Below the pieces are notes generated by a model. The model worked only from the letters and a program-made list of their open reading frames with translations. It ran no database searches and was not told the origin of the DNA. Shown one piece after another: positions 1 through 13,325 of a stretch of DNA of 64,000 nt. The stretch covers positions 83,805 through 147,804 of the forward strand of contig WELA01001462.1 in assembly GCA_009602735.1 (NCBI GenBank), given 5' to 3'. Made by a program: the position numbers and the translations under genes. This DNA comes from Mesotaenium endlicherianum. Lineage: Eukaryota; Streptophyta; Zygnematophyceae; Zygnematales; Mesotaeniaceae. Within the stretch, counting starts at the first letter, position 1, and each line of letters starts with the position of its first letter.

Positions 1-214
1 GATTGTATTTGATGCGCAAGAGCATGTACCTTGTGCTCAGTAATACTTGCAGAGAGATTTGTGTATCGATCACTGTATACTGACCAAAGCCTTCTGGAGG
101 GAGAAAGGATGACCCAAGTGACATTTATAGCTATGACGCGAGTTTCTCATTCTGCAGCAGCTGTTGGGTACTTGCTTGAAAGCATGAGATTGACCTTAAC
201 CATTTGCTCTGTAG

Positions 215-2466
215 GAATTCCTGATTTCCGAAGTGCAAATGGATTGTGGTCTAAGTTTGACCCTGCCATTTATTGCAACTACGCCATTTTCTTGGAACGG
301 TAAGCTTAATACTAGCTGATTCTTTCTGTCCCAAGTCTGTCATTTAACTGATGAAGCAAAAGAGCTGCAAGCAGGAACAAGTCCCTCACATAGTAATCTG
401 GTCTTTATCTCTAGTCATAGGCTGTGAGCAAAGCTTTTGTGTCCTTCCCTCTGGCTTGTCATGACTAGTTGCTCAATTGCACAATGTCTCTGCAATCCTT
501 ATGGCCAACCAGAAAATTTCTTTGGCCATTGGGTACTAGACTGCAAGGTGGTGAAGTCCTACATGATGTAATACCTTCCATGGGTGTCTTTCCTCATTCT
601 CAGACAAAACCCTGGGTTGTATCTGGGAATAGCAATACAGCCACTTTGCTGCCTGTCTTTGATCATTGGTACAAGGCTCATTGCGTTTCTGGTGGTCACT
701 TGTAAGTGCCTTCTGTCATTGTCATGCTGTCTCTTCAATGTACTATGAGTTCCTCAGCTAACTGATGCAGTTCTCTTACAAATGCTGTCAGGCCAGAGCT
801 GTTCTGGGAGATGGCAAGAGATATGGAGAGCTTGATAAGTAACGCAAAGCCCAACCCAGCTCATAGTGCTCTTGTGGAGCTGGAGTCAATGGGCAAATTA
901 AGCTGCATCATTACTCAGAACGTTGACAACCTGCACCAGGTGCTGCAGCAAGCCTACTTTTGCACACTGGTGTCTGCATGCCAAGCTGGTTGCACCAGTT
1001 CTTATTATGGATTGCAGTAGAAAAAGTGTCGCAGCCACTTGGGGTGCATTCACTCGTCAAGTGTCCTTTCTGCTCGCCGCCGAATATCATGACTCCACGT
1101 GTCTTTATAACCAACTCTTTTACATGATACTCCTACTGTCAGACCTCACTGAGGAAGTTCTGCACACTTCGCTCTGAATCTAGTGCAACACACCTAGTCC
1201 TTTGTCTGGCAGGCCTCCCCGTGTCTGGAATCGTATCATTAAGCATGAATCTTTTTTAGACAGTGGTATGCCCGGAAAGTTCCTGGCTAGTAAAAGTGAA
1301 TCACTTGTACAGTATCTGGCTTCTTTGTGCAGGAGGCAGGCAGCACACAAGTGTGGGAGCTTCATGGAACGGCACAGACTTTTACCTGCATGGCCTGTAA
1401 GGAGCACTTTCAGGCTCCAGACATTCTACCCCTCCTCTCCCTGGTACGACAATCCCCCTGTGTGCAAAGACAGTAATTTAGTTTATCAAATATAGTTGTA
1501 GGACCGGTACTTCGCTGAACTTTGGTCTAAGCAGCTCCTTTGGGTGAAAGTCAAGAGCTGGTCTGGGGCGTCATAGCTAGCTGTTATGGGCACTAGACTT
1601 GAAGTTTGCTCAGAAGGCGTGTTAATTCTTGCTGTTTGCGTCTGGACTCATCTTGGACGCTTGGTTGCGGGCGCTGAAGGGTAGGAGGTGAAAGTGCCGC
1701 TCTGCAAAGTCTGCGATGGTATTCTCAAGATGGACGTCATCCTGTTTGGCGAATCGCTGCCCAGAGAGATCATGGAGAAAGCTATGCAGGCAGCCCTGCA
1801 CGCAGATGTGATGCTTGTGGTTGGCACGTCATTGCAGGTTCGTTGGGCCTGGTCCTCGTGAGGAGGGTTACCTTAAGAGATAGTCCCGCAGACTATGCTT
1901 TGAACTTTCTTTGGCTGTGACAAATTTCAGCAGCTTGTCTAGTCTTTGGCTGGTCTGCAGGATGTAATCGGTAGACTCTGCCCTTAAATGACACTGAATG
2001 TTCACCTTTAATGCTGCCTTAGGTCTTAGAGGAGCACGTAATAGGTGTATTGCATTCTTGTGTATCACCTATCGCCTGCCAGCTTGTCTCTACCCTATTG
2101 TTGGTGCCTTGGGTGCATATAAGTAGCTCGCTCGAGCATGTGTATCAAGTTAAAAGCCTTCTATGCAGGACCAGCGCCCTAAAGTCAAGTGTGCACAAAT
2201 GCTTGATCAGTGAAAGGTTAGCCTGGTGAGTCTCCAGTCCTCTACTTCATGGCATTGAAGATTCTCCTTTGCAGGTATCGCCAGCCAATCAGCTGACGGA
2301 GATCTGTAAGGTGAGGGGCGGCAAGCTTATTATTGTGAACACAAGTGCGGATGCACTAGACGAGGCAGATGTTGGACTTCAAGGTTGCGCAGGGGAGGTG
2401 TTGCCCAAACTCCTTGAGGCATGCCGGAGGCAGTCTGGCAGTAAAGCAAGCAGCTCATTGCTCTAG
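215..2466 (+). CDS. Sirtuin (Sir2-family NAD+-dependent protein deacylase), 3' part, five exons
   Basis: Proposed exons are 215-299, 792-939, 1333-1443, 1688-1837 and 2275-2466 (TAG stop). All junctions are GT-AG and every phase joins in frame; the Arg codon is split between exons 1 and 2. Motifs in order: GIPDFRS, an NPAH segment, the NAD-pocket TQNVDNLHQ, the catalytic-His motif VWELHG, a zinc site built from CMAC and CKVC, then VVGTSLQV and KLIIVN. Sirtuins remove acyl groups from lysine using NAD+; substrate and compartment cannot be told from this part. The start and the GAG motif lie upstream: the first exon begins in phase 1 and I see no earlier exon in bases 1-214. No in-frame stop interrupts the exons, so this is probably a live host gene. 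Confidence 0.9.
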
Positions 2467-5400
2467 TCTCTCCTCGTCACTTTATGCCACACATGTGATA
2501 AACTTCTTGATGGTGTGTACCTTCTTTTGATTTTTTCTGCTAGCATTATTTTTAGTGTTGTAAGCGGAGGAAATGTCTTTGAGCATCTATCTGAAAGTAT
2601 TATGTGCTTTCACATTTTACACTGACTAGGCCAGTAGACTCTTAAAATTTGGATGAGATGTAACAAGTAGCTTCCACAATGATGCAAGCCCATCTATTCC
2701 CCTTGCACCTACGAGGTGTGTGCTAGTCCTGTGTCATGTTATGTAATACAAAGTCACCCTATCATGTACATGCCAGATCTCGGTAGTTGTAGGATTTACC
2801 TACTTCGTAGTATTAACCCCCGTCAATTGCAGTCTGATACATACTGGGTCTGTACAAGGTAGCCCTTTAAGGCTACTGTCATTACGAAGCAGCACTTAGA
2901 AAGAAGCATCAGCTAAGCTGCAACGCTCTTGTCCATGAGAAGGTGTCGGGAATGTATTACTGGCCTTGGTACCCATAAGTAGGTGTGAACATGATAAGTG
3001 CGGAGGGGCTGGTTGCAACAAGGAGGAGTGCATGGCCTTGAGGCTGCATGGTGTTGCTTCCTGTACATCCAAACCATGTCATTCAGTACTTGTTCCAGTA
3101 AGGACAATAAGTATGCTGAAAATGTATGCCCACTTGAGATTGTCCCTGTGGGGATGAGAATGTGCATGTAGGATTAATCTGTATGCGAGAAGTCTTGTAG
3201 CGACTAGGATCAGCAATGGTGGAGCTTTTGTTGGATCATGAGTGATATTACTATGACGTTGCCACGCGAGACGGCAACATAAGTTGTCATGAGCCATGCT
3301 ATATAAAGTTCCGATTACATTCAAAAGGAATAGTGCTCTCTTTACTAACCCCTGCTTTCTCTCTCGGAAGGCTCACTACATGACAATCAGCACAACCGGG
3401 TTATGATGTTTTGACGCTTCAACGTTGCAGTCCCGAAATGCTCGTAACGTCGTGAAGGTCAAACCCTGCACTACGAGGATATGTTGTTTTTTACGCTTCA
3501 ACGCTCCAATCCTGTAAAGCTCATGACTCCTGAAGGTAAAAACTTCGAGCTCGAAGGAACGAGCACAGAATTATTCTGCCATACGTCTTTCTCCACATCC
3601 TCGTCACAGTACTTCACTCGATGCGGCCATCGCTGTTGACGTCCTGATTGTTGTGTCTTCATTGGCCCTTGTGTCTGTGAGGTTGGTATAGCCAACTTTT
3701 ATTCTCCCAGGATTGCACCACAAGGCCTTTATCCTGAGATATAATTTGAACAAGGCTGTCCTTTAGGGTGGAATGAAGATTATGATAGTGCATAAAAGTT
3801 CAAATACGCATTAATGAGTTGCAGTGCAGTAAGGGTCGGATAGAAGATGGAAGTGAAACGTAATCTGTCCCTTTTCTTGAATAAAGTTGATGGTAGCTAC
3901 TTAGCCAATGAGCCGTTCTGAACAAGGGCTGACTGTACCACTCTAGTCTCATAATCCTTGTCAATTGATCTGCTTGGCGAGAGGGTCAAGGTATGGTGGA
4001 GAGTGTGGAGCCTAGAGGGGGACCATTAGTAGAGGGTACATTATTGAGGTGGTTGTGTCGCTAATAAAATTTTAACGCTAACTCTATGGGGAATTTGTCC
4101 CTCTCCCTTCCTAAGTTCCTTCGCGAGTACACTGTTAGAAGCAGAAGTCTTACATTCATAGGAGCCTACATCTTAAGCACGGGCGCTCAAGAAATAAATG
4201 GCGAAGTTGCTGCCTTTAAGGAAAGCAGAGATTCTGTTCGTCGAAAAGTTTAAGAGGAGTAAGATTGTGGCGTGTGAACATTGACCTGAATTTAGAGGTA
4301 ATTACTTGCTAGTGATTTGTTATAATCACATCTCTTTAAATTTCGTGGACCAATTCTGGGCGTGTGCTCCCTGCCTCCCTTTTTTTTCTTTTAAAGACTA
4401 CAAGAACATACAGACCATTAATGAGCGCTTTCTCCAGGTAGTATTAAGGAGTCTAGTTGCAGAAAAGAGCAAGTATTATTTTGTGAATCGAGACTTGAGA
4501 GATGTAGAGCTTCTGCGAGGTTCTTAAAATGGGTAGTGAGTGCTGGGGGTGGTTTGAGCCCTGACTGCACACCCAGTCCTTGTGTGTGCATGTAGGAATT
4601 CATAGCTCGGTAGGTTTTTGCATTCTGATGCTGTTGTCTGCGTGACAGGAAGGACTTGAGCTTAAAGCTTAAAGCCTTCATGCTGAAAATATACCTTCCG
4701 TAGTCTAAAACCTGGGGCCCAACTCAACCCCAAGTCCGTCTCTAATTTCCCTTATTCGACCCTAACTCCTTTGGAAGGCCAACCCTGCTCCTGCTAGTAC
4801 TCTAGCAAAATTAGTCTTCACATTATGAGTTATCTTGTTCCTGGAAAAAAACCTGTGCCCGAAGCCAAATTGAAATAAAACCCGACCCAACTCGTTCTAG
4901 GCCAAGGCATTCATCTTGTCTGTTGAAACCTATCTCTGAACCCCACCGCAAGCCTCCTTACTCGCTCACTCAGTGTGTGAGGAGACTTCTCTCTGCAAAT
5001 GCTGCTGGCGGCAGCGGGCAAGAGTTTCAGCATCCTTTGTGGGCGCGCCCGCCATTCTCGCCGCTTCTTTGAAATTTCTCCGACGCACAGCATGTGGGCT
5101 CCTTCTAGGTAGGCAGGACAGGCCCCGGCCAGGCAGGCAGGCTCGAGAGAGATTTGGCGGGCAAGCAGGGCGGCAGGGAAGGGGAGCAAGTGCTCACTTA
5201 CATACTGGGAAGCGCTCTTTCTAACAACCGATCCTCCTGCTCCTCCAGCAGCACCACCACTTATTTTGCATGGGCCACTCAGGACCTTCAAGTGAGAAGA
5301 CCGAGCTGGGGGCTGCCGTGAGCACTTTGTGTCCTCTCGCACTCACTTGCTCACTTGGGTGGCCCTACAACCTCACTCATATCCCTGCCACATATGCAAC

Positions 5401-5917
5401 AGTGGGGCATTGCTGGCTGCAGGAAACAGAGAGAGGAAGGGGGGTTGTCACACAGCGCTGGCGAGGCAAGGGAAGATTCGTGTGCCTTCCTGCAAACGCA
5501 GCTCACGCAACCCATTTAGCAGCACGTAGGCTGGCAGGTGAGTTGGAGTCGCATGTGAACTCGTCCTTCAACGTTCTTTGCTTTGCCTTCATATTCCCTC
5601 TGGATGGGATCAGAGAATGGTGTATTCGCAGTCAAGGTGGCACCATTAAGAGCTGAAAGAACAGCCTTGACTGGGCAACAGTGATTAACTCCTGGCAACT
5701 ATGATTGTGCTCGCAGAGTGATGTGTCTCACGGTTTGTTGAAGTGGGCCTTCACGATCTAATGAAAGAGAATAAATGCTATCTCCAGCAAAGGCCCTGGG
5801 GTCGAGCATGTGCTTATTACAGCTTGTAGAACTCCCTACAGAGATTTCCTGTCTCCCATCTGAACGCCCGTGCAGCACCCGGATCCATCAAGTTCGCCTC
5901 AGAGTTTGCAAGGAATT
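2467..5917. other. Intergenic region with no recognised gene
   Basis: It follows the sirtuin stop. Reading frames are short and show no family motif. AATAAA-like sequences occur near 3885 and 4192, but I cannot tie them to a transcript. A small-exon or non-coding gene cannot be excluded. The region from 4900 to 5650 is more GC-rich and holds several overlapping short frames on both strands without recognisable domains. Confidence 0.5.
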
Positions 5918-6215
<298 letters not shown>

Positions 6216-6719
6216 TCTTCAGGTTGCAAGCACCATGCAGGGCTGTGGGTTGTGTTATTTGCCTGGATATAAATATCCCTAGCTCTGAGGAGCCTCTGCT
6301 ATTGCACTTGCTTGCACAGGTGCTATTGAAAAGGCAGCAGCAGCGGCGTGCTGGCTGGCGTGCTAGCCTGTAGGAAGGGCAGAAGCTGCACTCCCTGTAC
6401 CTAGGGCTCAGAAGGGGTGCTGTCCTCTTCCTCATGCTTGCACAGCACGGCTTCCCCTCCACTCCTCTCTCGGCCAGGAAGGTACAGCCTGGCATCATGA
6501 TGCCCTCCATCCACTCTTTCCTCCTATCTGGCCTTTCCACTGTGGTTCTCGGCCAGTCACTTCCCGGGACAGAGTGCAGCGCTGCCGCCCGTCTGTAGGA
6601 GCGCCATAGTGTCAGCCCCCAATTTTTATTGGGGCTGTTTAGAACACCTGGTGAGGAAGGAGCTGCCGTTGTCAAGAAGAACAGGCTGCCTGCCTGTAAG
6701 TTACTAGCAGCCAGGGACA

Positions 6720-7560
6720 GCTGTGAGTCGCGCAGGGATGGGGGCGGGCAGCGGGCCTGATGGCTCGCCTGGGTTCGGCTGGGTGGCTGATGGGAGCTGG
6801 AGGCGTTTGACCTGGCCTGGCCTGGCCTGGCCATATTGCCAAAGCCAAGAAGCAGGTAGGGTGCTGGTTGGGGGGCTTGGGCTTCTCCAGTGGCAGGTAT
6901 TGGTGGAATGACGCAGGTCAAGGGTGGGCATGAAAGCGTCGTGGATGTGCGTAGCAAATGCAGATAGGCTTGCGGAGTTTCTGCATTGTAGCAGCACATT
7001 GTAGAAGTATTATTGTAGTCTAGATTAGATTACTGGTGGTGGTAGGCAGAAAGCACAGAAAGCAGGTTCGTGGGATGGCTCTGTGTGGATGTCTAGGTGA
7101 CAAACAGACATACTCAGAGTTGGTCATGCAAGGATGGAAGTTGTAATGTGTAAGCCTGCACTGGCTGCATTTGGCACTGTGATGTGCTGGGCTGTCTCCA
7201 GTCTGTGAGCGCACGGCAGGGTTTAGCCCCTGCCCTGTGGCTCACACGAAGCCAAAGTCAGCCATGGGCGGGGCTGCACAGTTGAGGGGGCTGGTTGCTG
7301 GGTGGGGGGGTGATGGTAGCTGGTGGTGCCTGACGTGGCCTGGCCTGGCCTGGCCTACCCATGCTGTCCAGCTCCAGGAGCAGGCTGGCTGCCGCTGGGG
7401 TGGGGTGGGGTGGGTTTCCTTTTGGCAGGGCATGGGGGAGTGATGCAGGCTAGAAGAGAGGCTGGAGATGCCGTGGAGGCATGGAGCAGATGCAATGGGG
7501 CTTGCAGAGTTTATTTTTTTGTGATGTTGATATGGTGAATAGTATCGTATTCAAAGCAGG
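6720..7560 (+). repeat. Diverged tandem duplication, about 0.53 kb spacing
   Basis: The segment at about 6740-7000 reappears in the same order at about 7260-7560. The core is four tandem CCTGG/GGCCT units (around 6810 and 7337), followed by an AGCAGG segment, a GGCAGG-GATGCAGG block, and a GGCTTGC(A/G)GAGTTT block. The copies carry many substitutions and small indels, so the duplication is old. No coding function is visible. Confidence 0.6.
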
Positions 7561-10500
7561 TTTTAGTGGCGATATTAAGCAGTAAGCAGGGTAGGAGGTA
7601 GCGTGAATGAATTAAGGATATACGTGTACAGACAGTTCGAGGGCTGATAGCGTAGGAAGAAAATTGTGCTGCGGAGGCCTGCTCTGGCTTCGTAGCATCA
7701 GCAATACTCAGTCGTTGTCAATTGTAAGCTTCCGGATTTGACAAGCACAGGCTCTATCTGTACATCAAGCATAGTCATTTGTGCCCTTTTCCACTATAAA
7801 TAAAAAGTTGGAAATGTACTTCTCTTTTTGCCTCTTCATGTCTATTTAGTGGTGGTGGGAATATGTTATCAGTATCAAGGTTATGACTTCCACTTGCTCT
7901 GGTAGCAACCTTTGTGATCTGTCAGGCAGCAGACTGTGATGGAATAACATGAAGGCTGTGTGGTAACGTCTACGCAATCAAGTTGTCTCGCGTAAAGGTC
8001 CATGATCACAGATTGTACCTCACTGACACGTGTAAAATCAGTGCACGTCATTAGAAATAAATTCACAGGGACAGGTAGAAATGTGAAACTATCACTATTT
8101 TTAGCCAGAAAGCATCAAGGGGGGCTGCTTGGCACATTTGCACCTAATTTGCGTGAGTGCCTGGAGCAGCACAGGTTTCCTGCTCTCTAGCAGACTAAAT
8201 GCTCTACATTACAAATCTCTCACGTCAAGCTTATGATACCTGCAATCCCCATGGTGTGGGCAGCCGAAGAGACAGAAGATTTCGACTAACAGCATATCTA
8301 GGGACTACGACGGCAGCCATAATTACTAGAACCCATTCAGCAAGCCCACCATTTTGATGTGGGCCTGCTTTCTTCAACCTACCCCCTTCTACTTCCGCAA
8401 TCGCGCTTGCAAGTTGCAAGGCTGCTTTGGCGCAGGCGGCACCTCAGCGCCATCTGGTGCTGCAGCAGCCGCATGGCAGTTGTGGGCAGCCATCTAATTG
8501 CCACCTGGCGCACCTCATTACAAGGAGGCCAAGATCAGGCCAGACCCTAGTCACCTCCCCAGTTTCAGAATATATACACTTCAATGCCTTCAATGTGTGT
8601 CGTCTGCAGCACTCTGTCACGTTCTGGCGCTCTCCCCTCATGACACACCATGTGAACTTTGAGCGTAGGCGTACTCGCCCGCAGGCGGGTCCGTCCCTGC
8701 ACAACCAGGGGGCAAGTGGTGGCGGGCTCAGCAACAGGAGACTGCCGCCAGAAAGTATTTGATGGTGCAGGAGGCTGCTCCCGCCCTCTAAGGGAGCCAG
8801 AGGGGGGGAGGACAGCGCACACAATCAGCATGCAGGGCAATATGCAGCAGAAGCAGGCAGCCCATGTGCCAGAGCCCCTCTCATACGACTCCCATATGAG
8901 CACACTACCCCTCCTTGCTCACATGCATGGTGATTGGAGCATGTCGTCAAAGCGCATCTTGTCGCATTGTGCTCCCAAAGACCAGAAACGGGGGCAGATG
9001 TCCACGCCCGCAAGTAGGCACAGAGCAAGAGAGAAGGGGGGGTGGTTTTTTTTTGGGGGGGGTGGGTGGGGAGGGAGGCTGAAGTGGTGCGTGATCAGCA
9101 AAGCGCTCACCTGCTCAAGCATCTGCATCCTTCAGGAGCGCTTCAAGTTCGAGCTCCAGCCGCTCGAACTCGCTCTCAAGGGGGTCTTTTTCTGGCCAAT
9201 CGCGCTCGACAGGGAGGGAGCTGACCGGAGCATCCGGGCACCCGGGCTTTGCGCCTTCGGGCAGCACAAGAGATAATGGAGATGAGGTCAGTTGCGCCAT
9301 CTAGGCAGGCTTATACCTCTCGCCCTCCCTACCTGGGCAGAATGTGGTTATAAAGAGGGGAAGGGGGAAGGGGGAGGGGGAGGGGGAGGACGAGGAAGGT
9401 ATACTAACATTGAGCATGCTCTCAGCTGTAACATCACAATTGCAGAAACAAGCGTGCCAAATGCCTGACGAGCAATACACACAGTCCATTTTTTCCAGTT
9501 TCAAATTTTTAAGTGGCTGGTGGAGGAGGATCACGAGTGGAGATGGGCAAATTGGGGGAGGGGGTAAGGGAGCACCAGATGACGGAGAGCAGGCAGGGCA
9601 GCTGCCGCTGCTGTTGCTGCGGCGGAAGTCCGCGGCCGTAAGCATGGTGGGCCTGCTGCAGTGCGCGCCCCAGCCAGCCTGCTGCCATGGTCAAGACCAG
9701 CGAGTGCGCTGTAGCATCCGCATCAGCAGGAGGAGGAAAGGTGTGCCAGGGAGATCACCACATGGCAGCAGCAGAAGCACTAGTGGCGTTGGAAGGCTCA
9801 GCGTCAAGACATTCAGGCACGTAGTCAACATTGGTGAGAAGGATGTGACAATCTGTGTCCACTTTCGGCCAGGCCCACTGTAAATATCTTGCATACACGC
9901 AAATGTTGTTCCATAACAAGATGGTTTCACATACATGTATACATACGTGTGTCATCCTGACACAAGTATCCATATTGCCTACATTTACAACCTATGCTTC
10001 AAAATTGTACATATACATGTGTCACGGAATTACTCACATGAAAGCCCTGCTGATTTACACACATCTGCATATGTCGCATCAGACAACAAGCAGGAGATAC
10101 TTTTCACCCACGCGCACACACGCACCTGCAGAGCGGTGAGGCCAGCTGCGCGCCCTACTCTGCACGCCACCTTCCTTGCTGCAGCAGCCTCTTGTTCCTC
10201 GTGTACGTCACCACATGAACATACTTTCAGCTGTGCACGAGTATTTCTTCTACCGTCCGCATACTGCAGAATGCACACAGCAGAAACTCATGCATATGTG
10301 AGTGGATGAAGGGAGTGGAAACCTTAGCTTAGACCAATGCATAAAGAGGCCAAAATCCAAAGCAGGCACCTTCGGAGACAGAGACATGTGGATGTCATTG
10401 GTCATGAAGTGCAAAGAAACTTGTGCAGACATCTGCACACACCTGCTGCCGTTGGCAGACCAGCAAGGCATACACACATACTGATTGACGTGTGCAAGTA

Positions 10501-13325
10501 CTTCAAATAAAAGGGACCGACATCATAATGTAACGTGTGCATTCACAGAACAATGATCGTATCACAAGTTTATGCCCCTGGATATAGGCCGCAAAAGACG
10601 AAGGAGATGACAAGCACAGAGCGGGTTTCAGCATTGGCCTTGAGAAATGCAATTGAAGGGTGTGACTGAATGGTTCTGCCTTTCACATGTCGACACACGC
10701 AGGAACAATGAAGCATCCCCGCCTTCACTTATGTGGCTGAAAACGTAGTTGTCATTGGCATGGAGAAATCTGTGACGCACAAAAAGAAGTATGCCAGAGA
10801 GCATGCGAGGCCAGCAAGCAAGCCAGGTGACAAAGAGCGCAGGCTGGATGAGCTGCGTGGCGTCCTGCCACCTAGCCCTCCCACATGAACGATGAACGTA
10901 CCATAATGAGAGGGGGTGGAGGGCACCTATCAGGGAGCCGCCAAATCCTGCACATGGAAGACCAAAGAGATTCTGATGTGTGTGTGCATGAAATACAGAA
11001 CATTGTCATAGATCAAGAATGTACTTCCGCGTGTGAAGCACACTTGCATAATTGTTCATTGACGCATGACTAAGCAAGCAAGCTGCAAGCAAGGAGTCTA
11101 AACAAAGAAGTGGGGCAGCCTATCTATCACGGACTGTTGATTACGATGTCCATATGTCCATATGCAGCAAGAAGAGCAGCTTGAGCAGGAGTAAGAAGAG
11201 AAGAAGAAGATAATTGAGGCGCCCTTACATTCGCATGAACTTTGTGGGGTGATAAAATCGGCAACTATGGCCGAGGGGGCAGCGATTCCAGCACGCGTCC
11301 CTACAAATGACGACCTCGCCTCTGCAACACATCATGGATTTGGATAGGGTAAGAACAACTCAGAACCCTCTTGCGTGTCAATGGCACATCATGCAACACT
11401 AGACAGAATTCATCAGCTGGCAAAACTGCCAGTAGCATTCCATGACAGGAAAGATTCAGAGCACACAACATGGCACACAAGATTCAGAGCTTTAGTTGGC
11501 AGGCAGGCAAAGGGGACAACATCTTTGATAGGGAATAAAGCAGGGTAACTAAATGAGGCGCGATAGACTGTGGGACTGACCAGCTGACCAACTCTGAGGA
11601 TAATATAAGATAATCTTATGAGCTACCAACTCTTTGGGTAATATAAGATAATATATGTGCATTTCACTCTGCAGGCTACAGCAGCTAGCTCAAGCATGAA
11701 GCAAGTTCAGAATGTTGCTCAGGGCATAATGGCTTGGACTTGCATAGCAGGTCTAATATAGCAAGAGACTCGTAGAGGCATCTGCAAGAAGCGCCCACGT
11801 ATTGCATGCAGGAAGGTATGGAGCTGCTTGCGTTGTATAGATTCAAGAGATGTATTACTCCAGTGCATAAGATTAAGCAAGGCAGGGTTGACTGACCCAC
11901 CCAATAAAAGGGCGCTCCAGATGTGCGTAGCGGCATGCGCCAATGCCCCGCTTGCAGGTCCCACTCCTCCCCAGCTGGTACTGGATGCATACCGGAATCT
12001 TACTGGGAATGTATGAAGGCCGCTGCTGTTGCTGGTGTGTTATTGCCACACCGCTCAATGGATTTGAAAGATATGCGAAAGAATGGAGGACTTGAACCTC
12101 CATCTGTACAGACAAGGTGCTGCAGCAGTCAGATACTCAAGTGCAGGATGCACCCTTGTTAGGCTAGAGAGCTATGGAGCTCTTAGAACTGAGATAAGTT
12201 AAAGACATAATATTTTGGACCTCGGAAGCTGACAGACGATGCCTTCAGTTCCGGTGCTTTCCTCGGGATGCTACATAAGCTGCTTGTAGTGAAGTGTCCA
12301 GCTGCCCTTTGAAGCTTCAGACCACAATACCGAGGTGAAAAAGTGGTCCGATCGACTTGCTCTCCAGGAGGAATCTCAGGGCCGACGTTGGGCAGTTCTC
12401 GATGAACGCGATTTCTTTATGACTCGGTCCAAACGTTTGTGAGCAAGGGGCCAGAATAATAAATTTTACATTGCTGTAGTGCTAATACATATTAAGTATT
12501 ACTGCTACTATATATTACTTGAAAGCCTGTATTTGTCACCATGCAACCGGTCCGTCGCTCCCTTGGGCATAAAAGCGGTTCTCCGAACGGGCAGGTATTT
12601 CAAACGCGGTTGCCACCATAAAGCACCATAAAGTAACCAGCTGCTGCTGCTAATCGTCAAGCGTCACAAACTGGCACATTGTGGCCTGGCTCTGGACTAC
12701 ACCGAGAAGACCATCCTGCACCATCCTGGACATGGGGGAGGATTGACGCTATTTCCAGCTTTGCTACCATGGTGGTCCCACACTTTTCCAAAGCGGTCCC
12801 GATGCTGCCTTACGGCTGCATTCTGAGCGTCGACACAAGATTCCCTTGCTAAAAACTTACGTCATATTCAGGTCATGTTGTCTCCAAGTGACAGCCCCTC
12901 CGGAAACTGGGGACTTGACATCCTATGCGTCTCGTACAGTCGCCGTCATGCGCGTCATGAAAAGACACGATAAAGTCGAAGCCATGCGGATAACATGAAC
13001 GGCAGCTAGTATTAAAGCGTACGAACGTCAAGCAATATACTCGGACATGAATGGCAGGCCTTAGGTGCCACAATTTCTGTGCCACATGGACTCCTGTGTT
13101 CCACATGGATGCCACATGGCAAAAATTTTGTGAAAGGCTGCTCAGTTTGGCTCAGTTGCTCAGAGTGAAGCTGGCAAAGCACGTCATACTGCATCATACA
13201 ACATCAGACACACCACGGTGCATCACGGTGCATCACGGCAACTCTGGATTGGCTCGACCACTTTTTAGACATGTGGCATATCCGCTTATTGCCCACCCGA
13301 GCGTTACATTTACGGACGGCATTAA
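7561..13325. other. Long stretch without a recognised gene
   Basis: No open frame in this stretch shows a family motif. GC-rich, low-complexity purine segments lie at 9030-9080 and 9355-9400. Short AATATAAGATAAT copies occur around 11600-11655. One minus-strand frame at 9105-9300 could be an exon and is listed separately. A T-arm-like hairpin at about 12092-12108 is recorded among the rejected items. Confidence 0.45.
9105..9300 (-). CDS. Possible exon of an unidentified minus-strand gene
   Basis: The frame opens with ATG just after an AG and reads about 60 residues. It ends in a strongly acidic, heptad-like segment (FERLELELEALLK) that could form a short coiled coil. A GCAG/GTGAGC donor-like site follows near 9105. 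A minus-strand frame at about 9560-9645, beginning MLTAADFRRSNSS, could be an upstream exon. I recognise no family, and chance openness in GC-rich DNA is a real alternative. Confidence 0.2.

Noticed and set aside
4911-5342. 143-codon minus-strand frame.
   Set aside because: No start context, motif or splice pattern supports it, and the opposite strand is equally open.
8444-9276. Overlapping frames on both strands near 8.4-9.3 kb.
   Set aside because: No family similarity is visible. Only the acidic minus-strand segment at 9105-9300 was kept, at low confidence.
12078-12170. tRNA-like T-arm on the minus strand (GGAGG TTCAAGT CCTCC).
   Set aside because: The T-stem and loop look canonical, but I find no acceptor stem partner and no convincing anticodon arm in the expected spacing. 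It could be a decayed tRNA or SINE piece.
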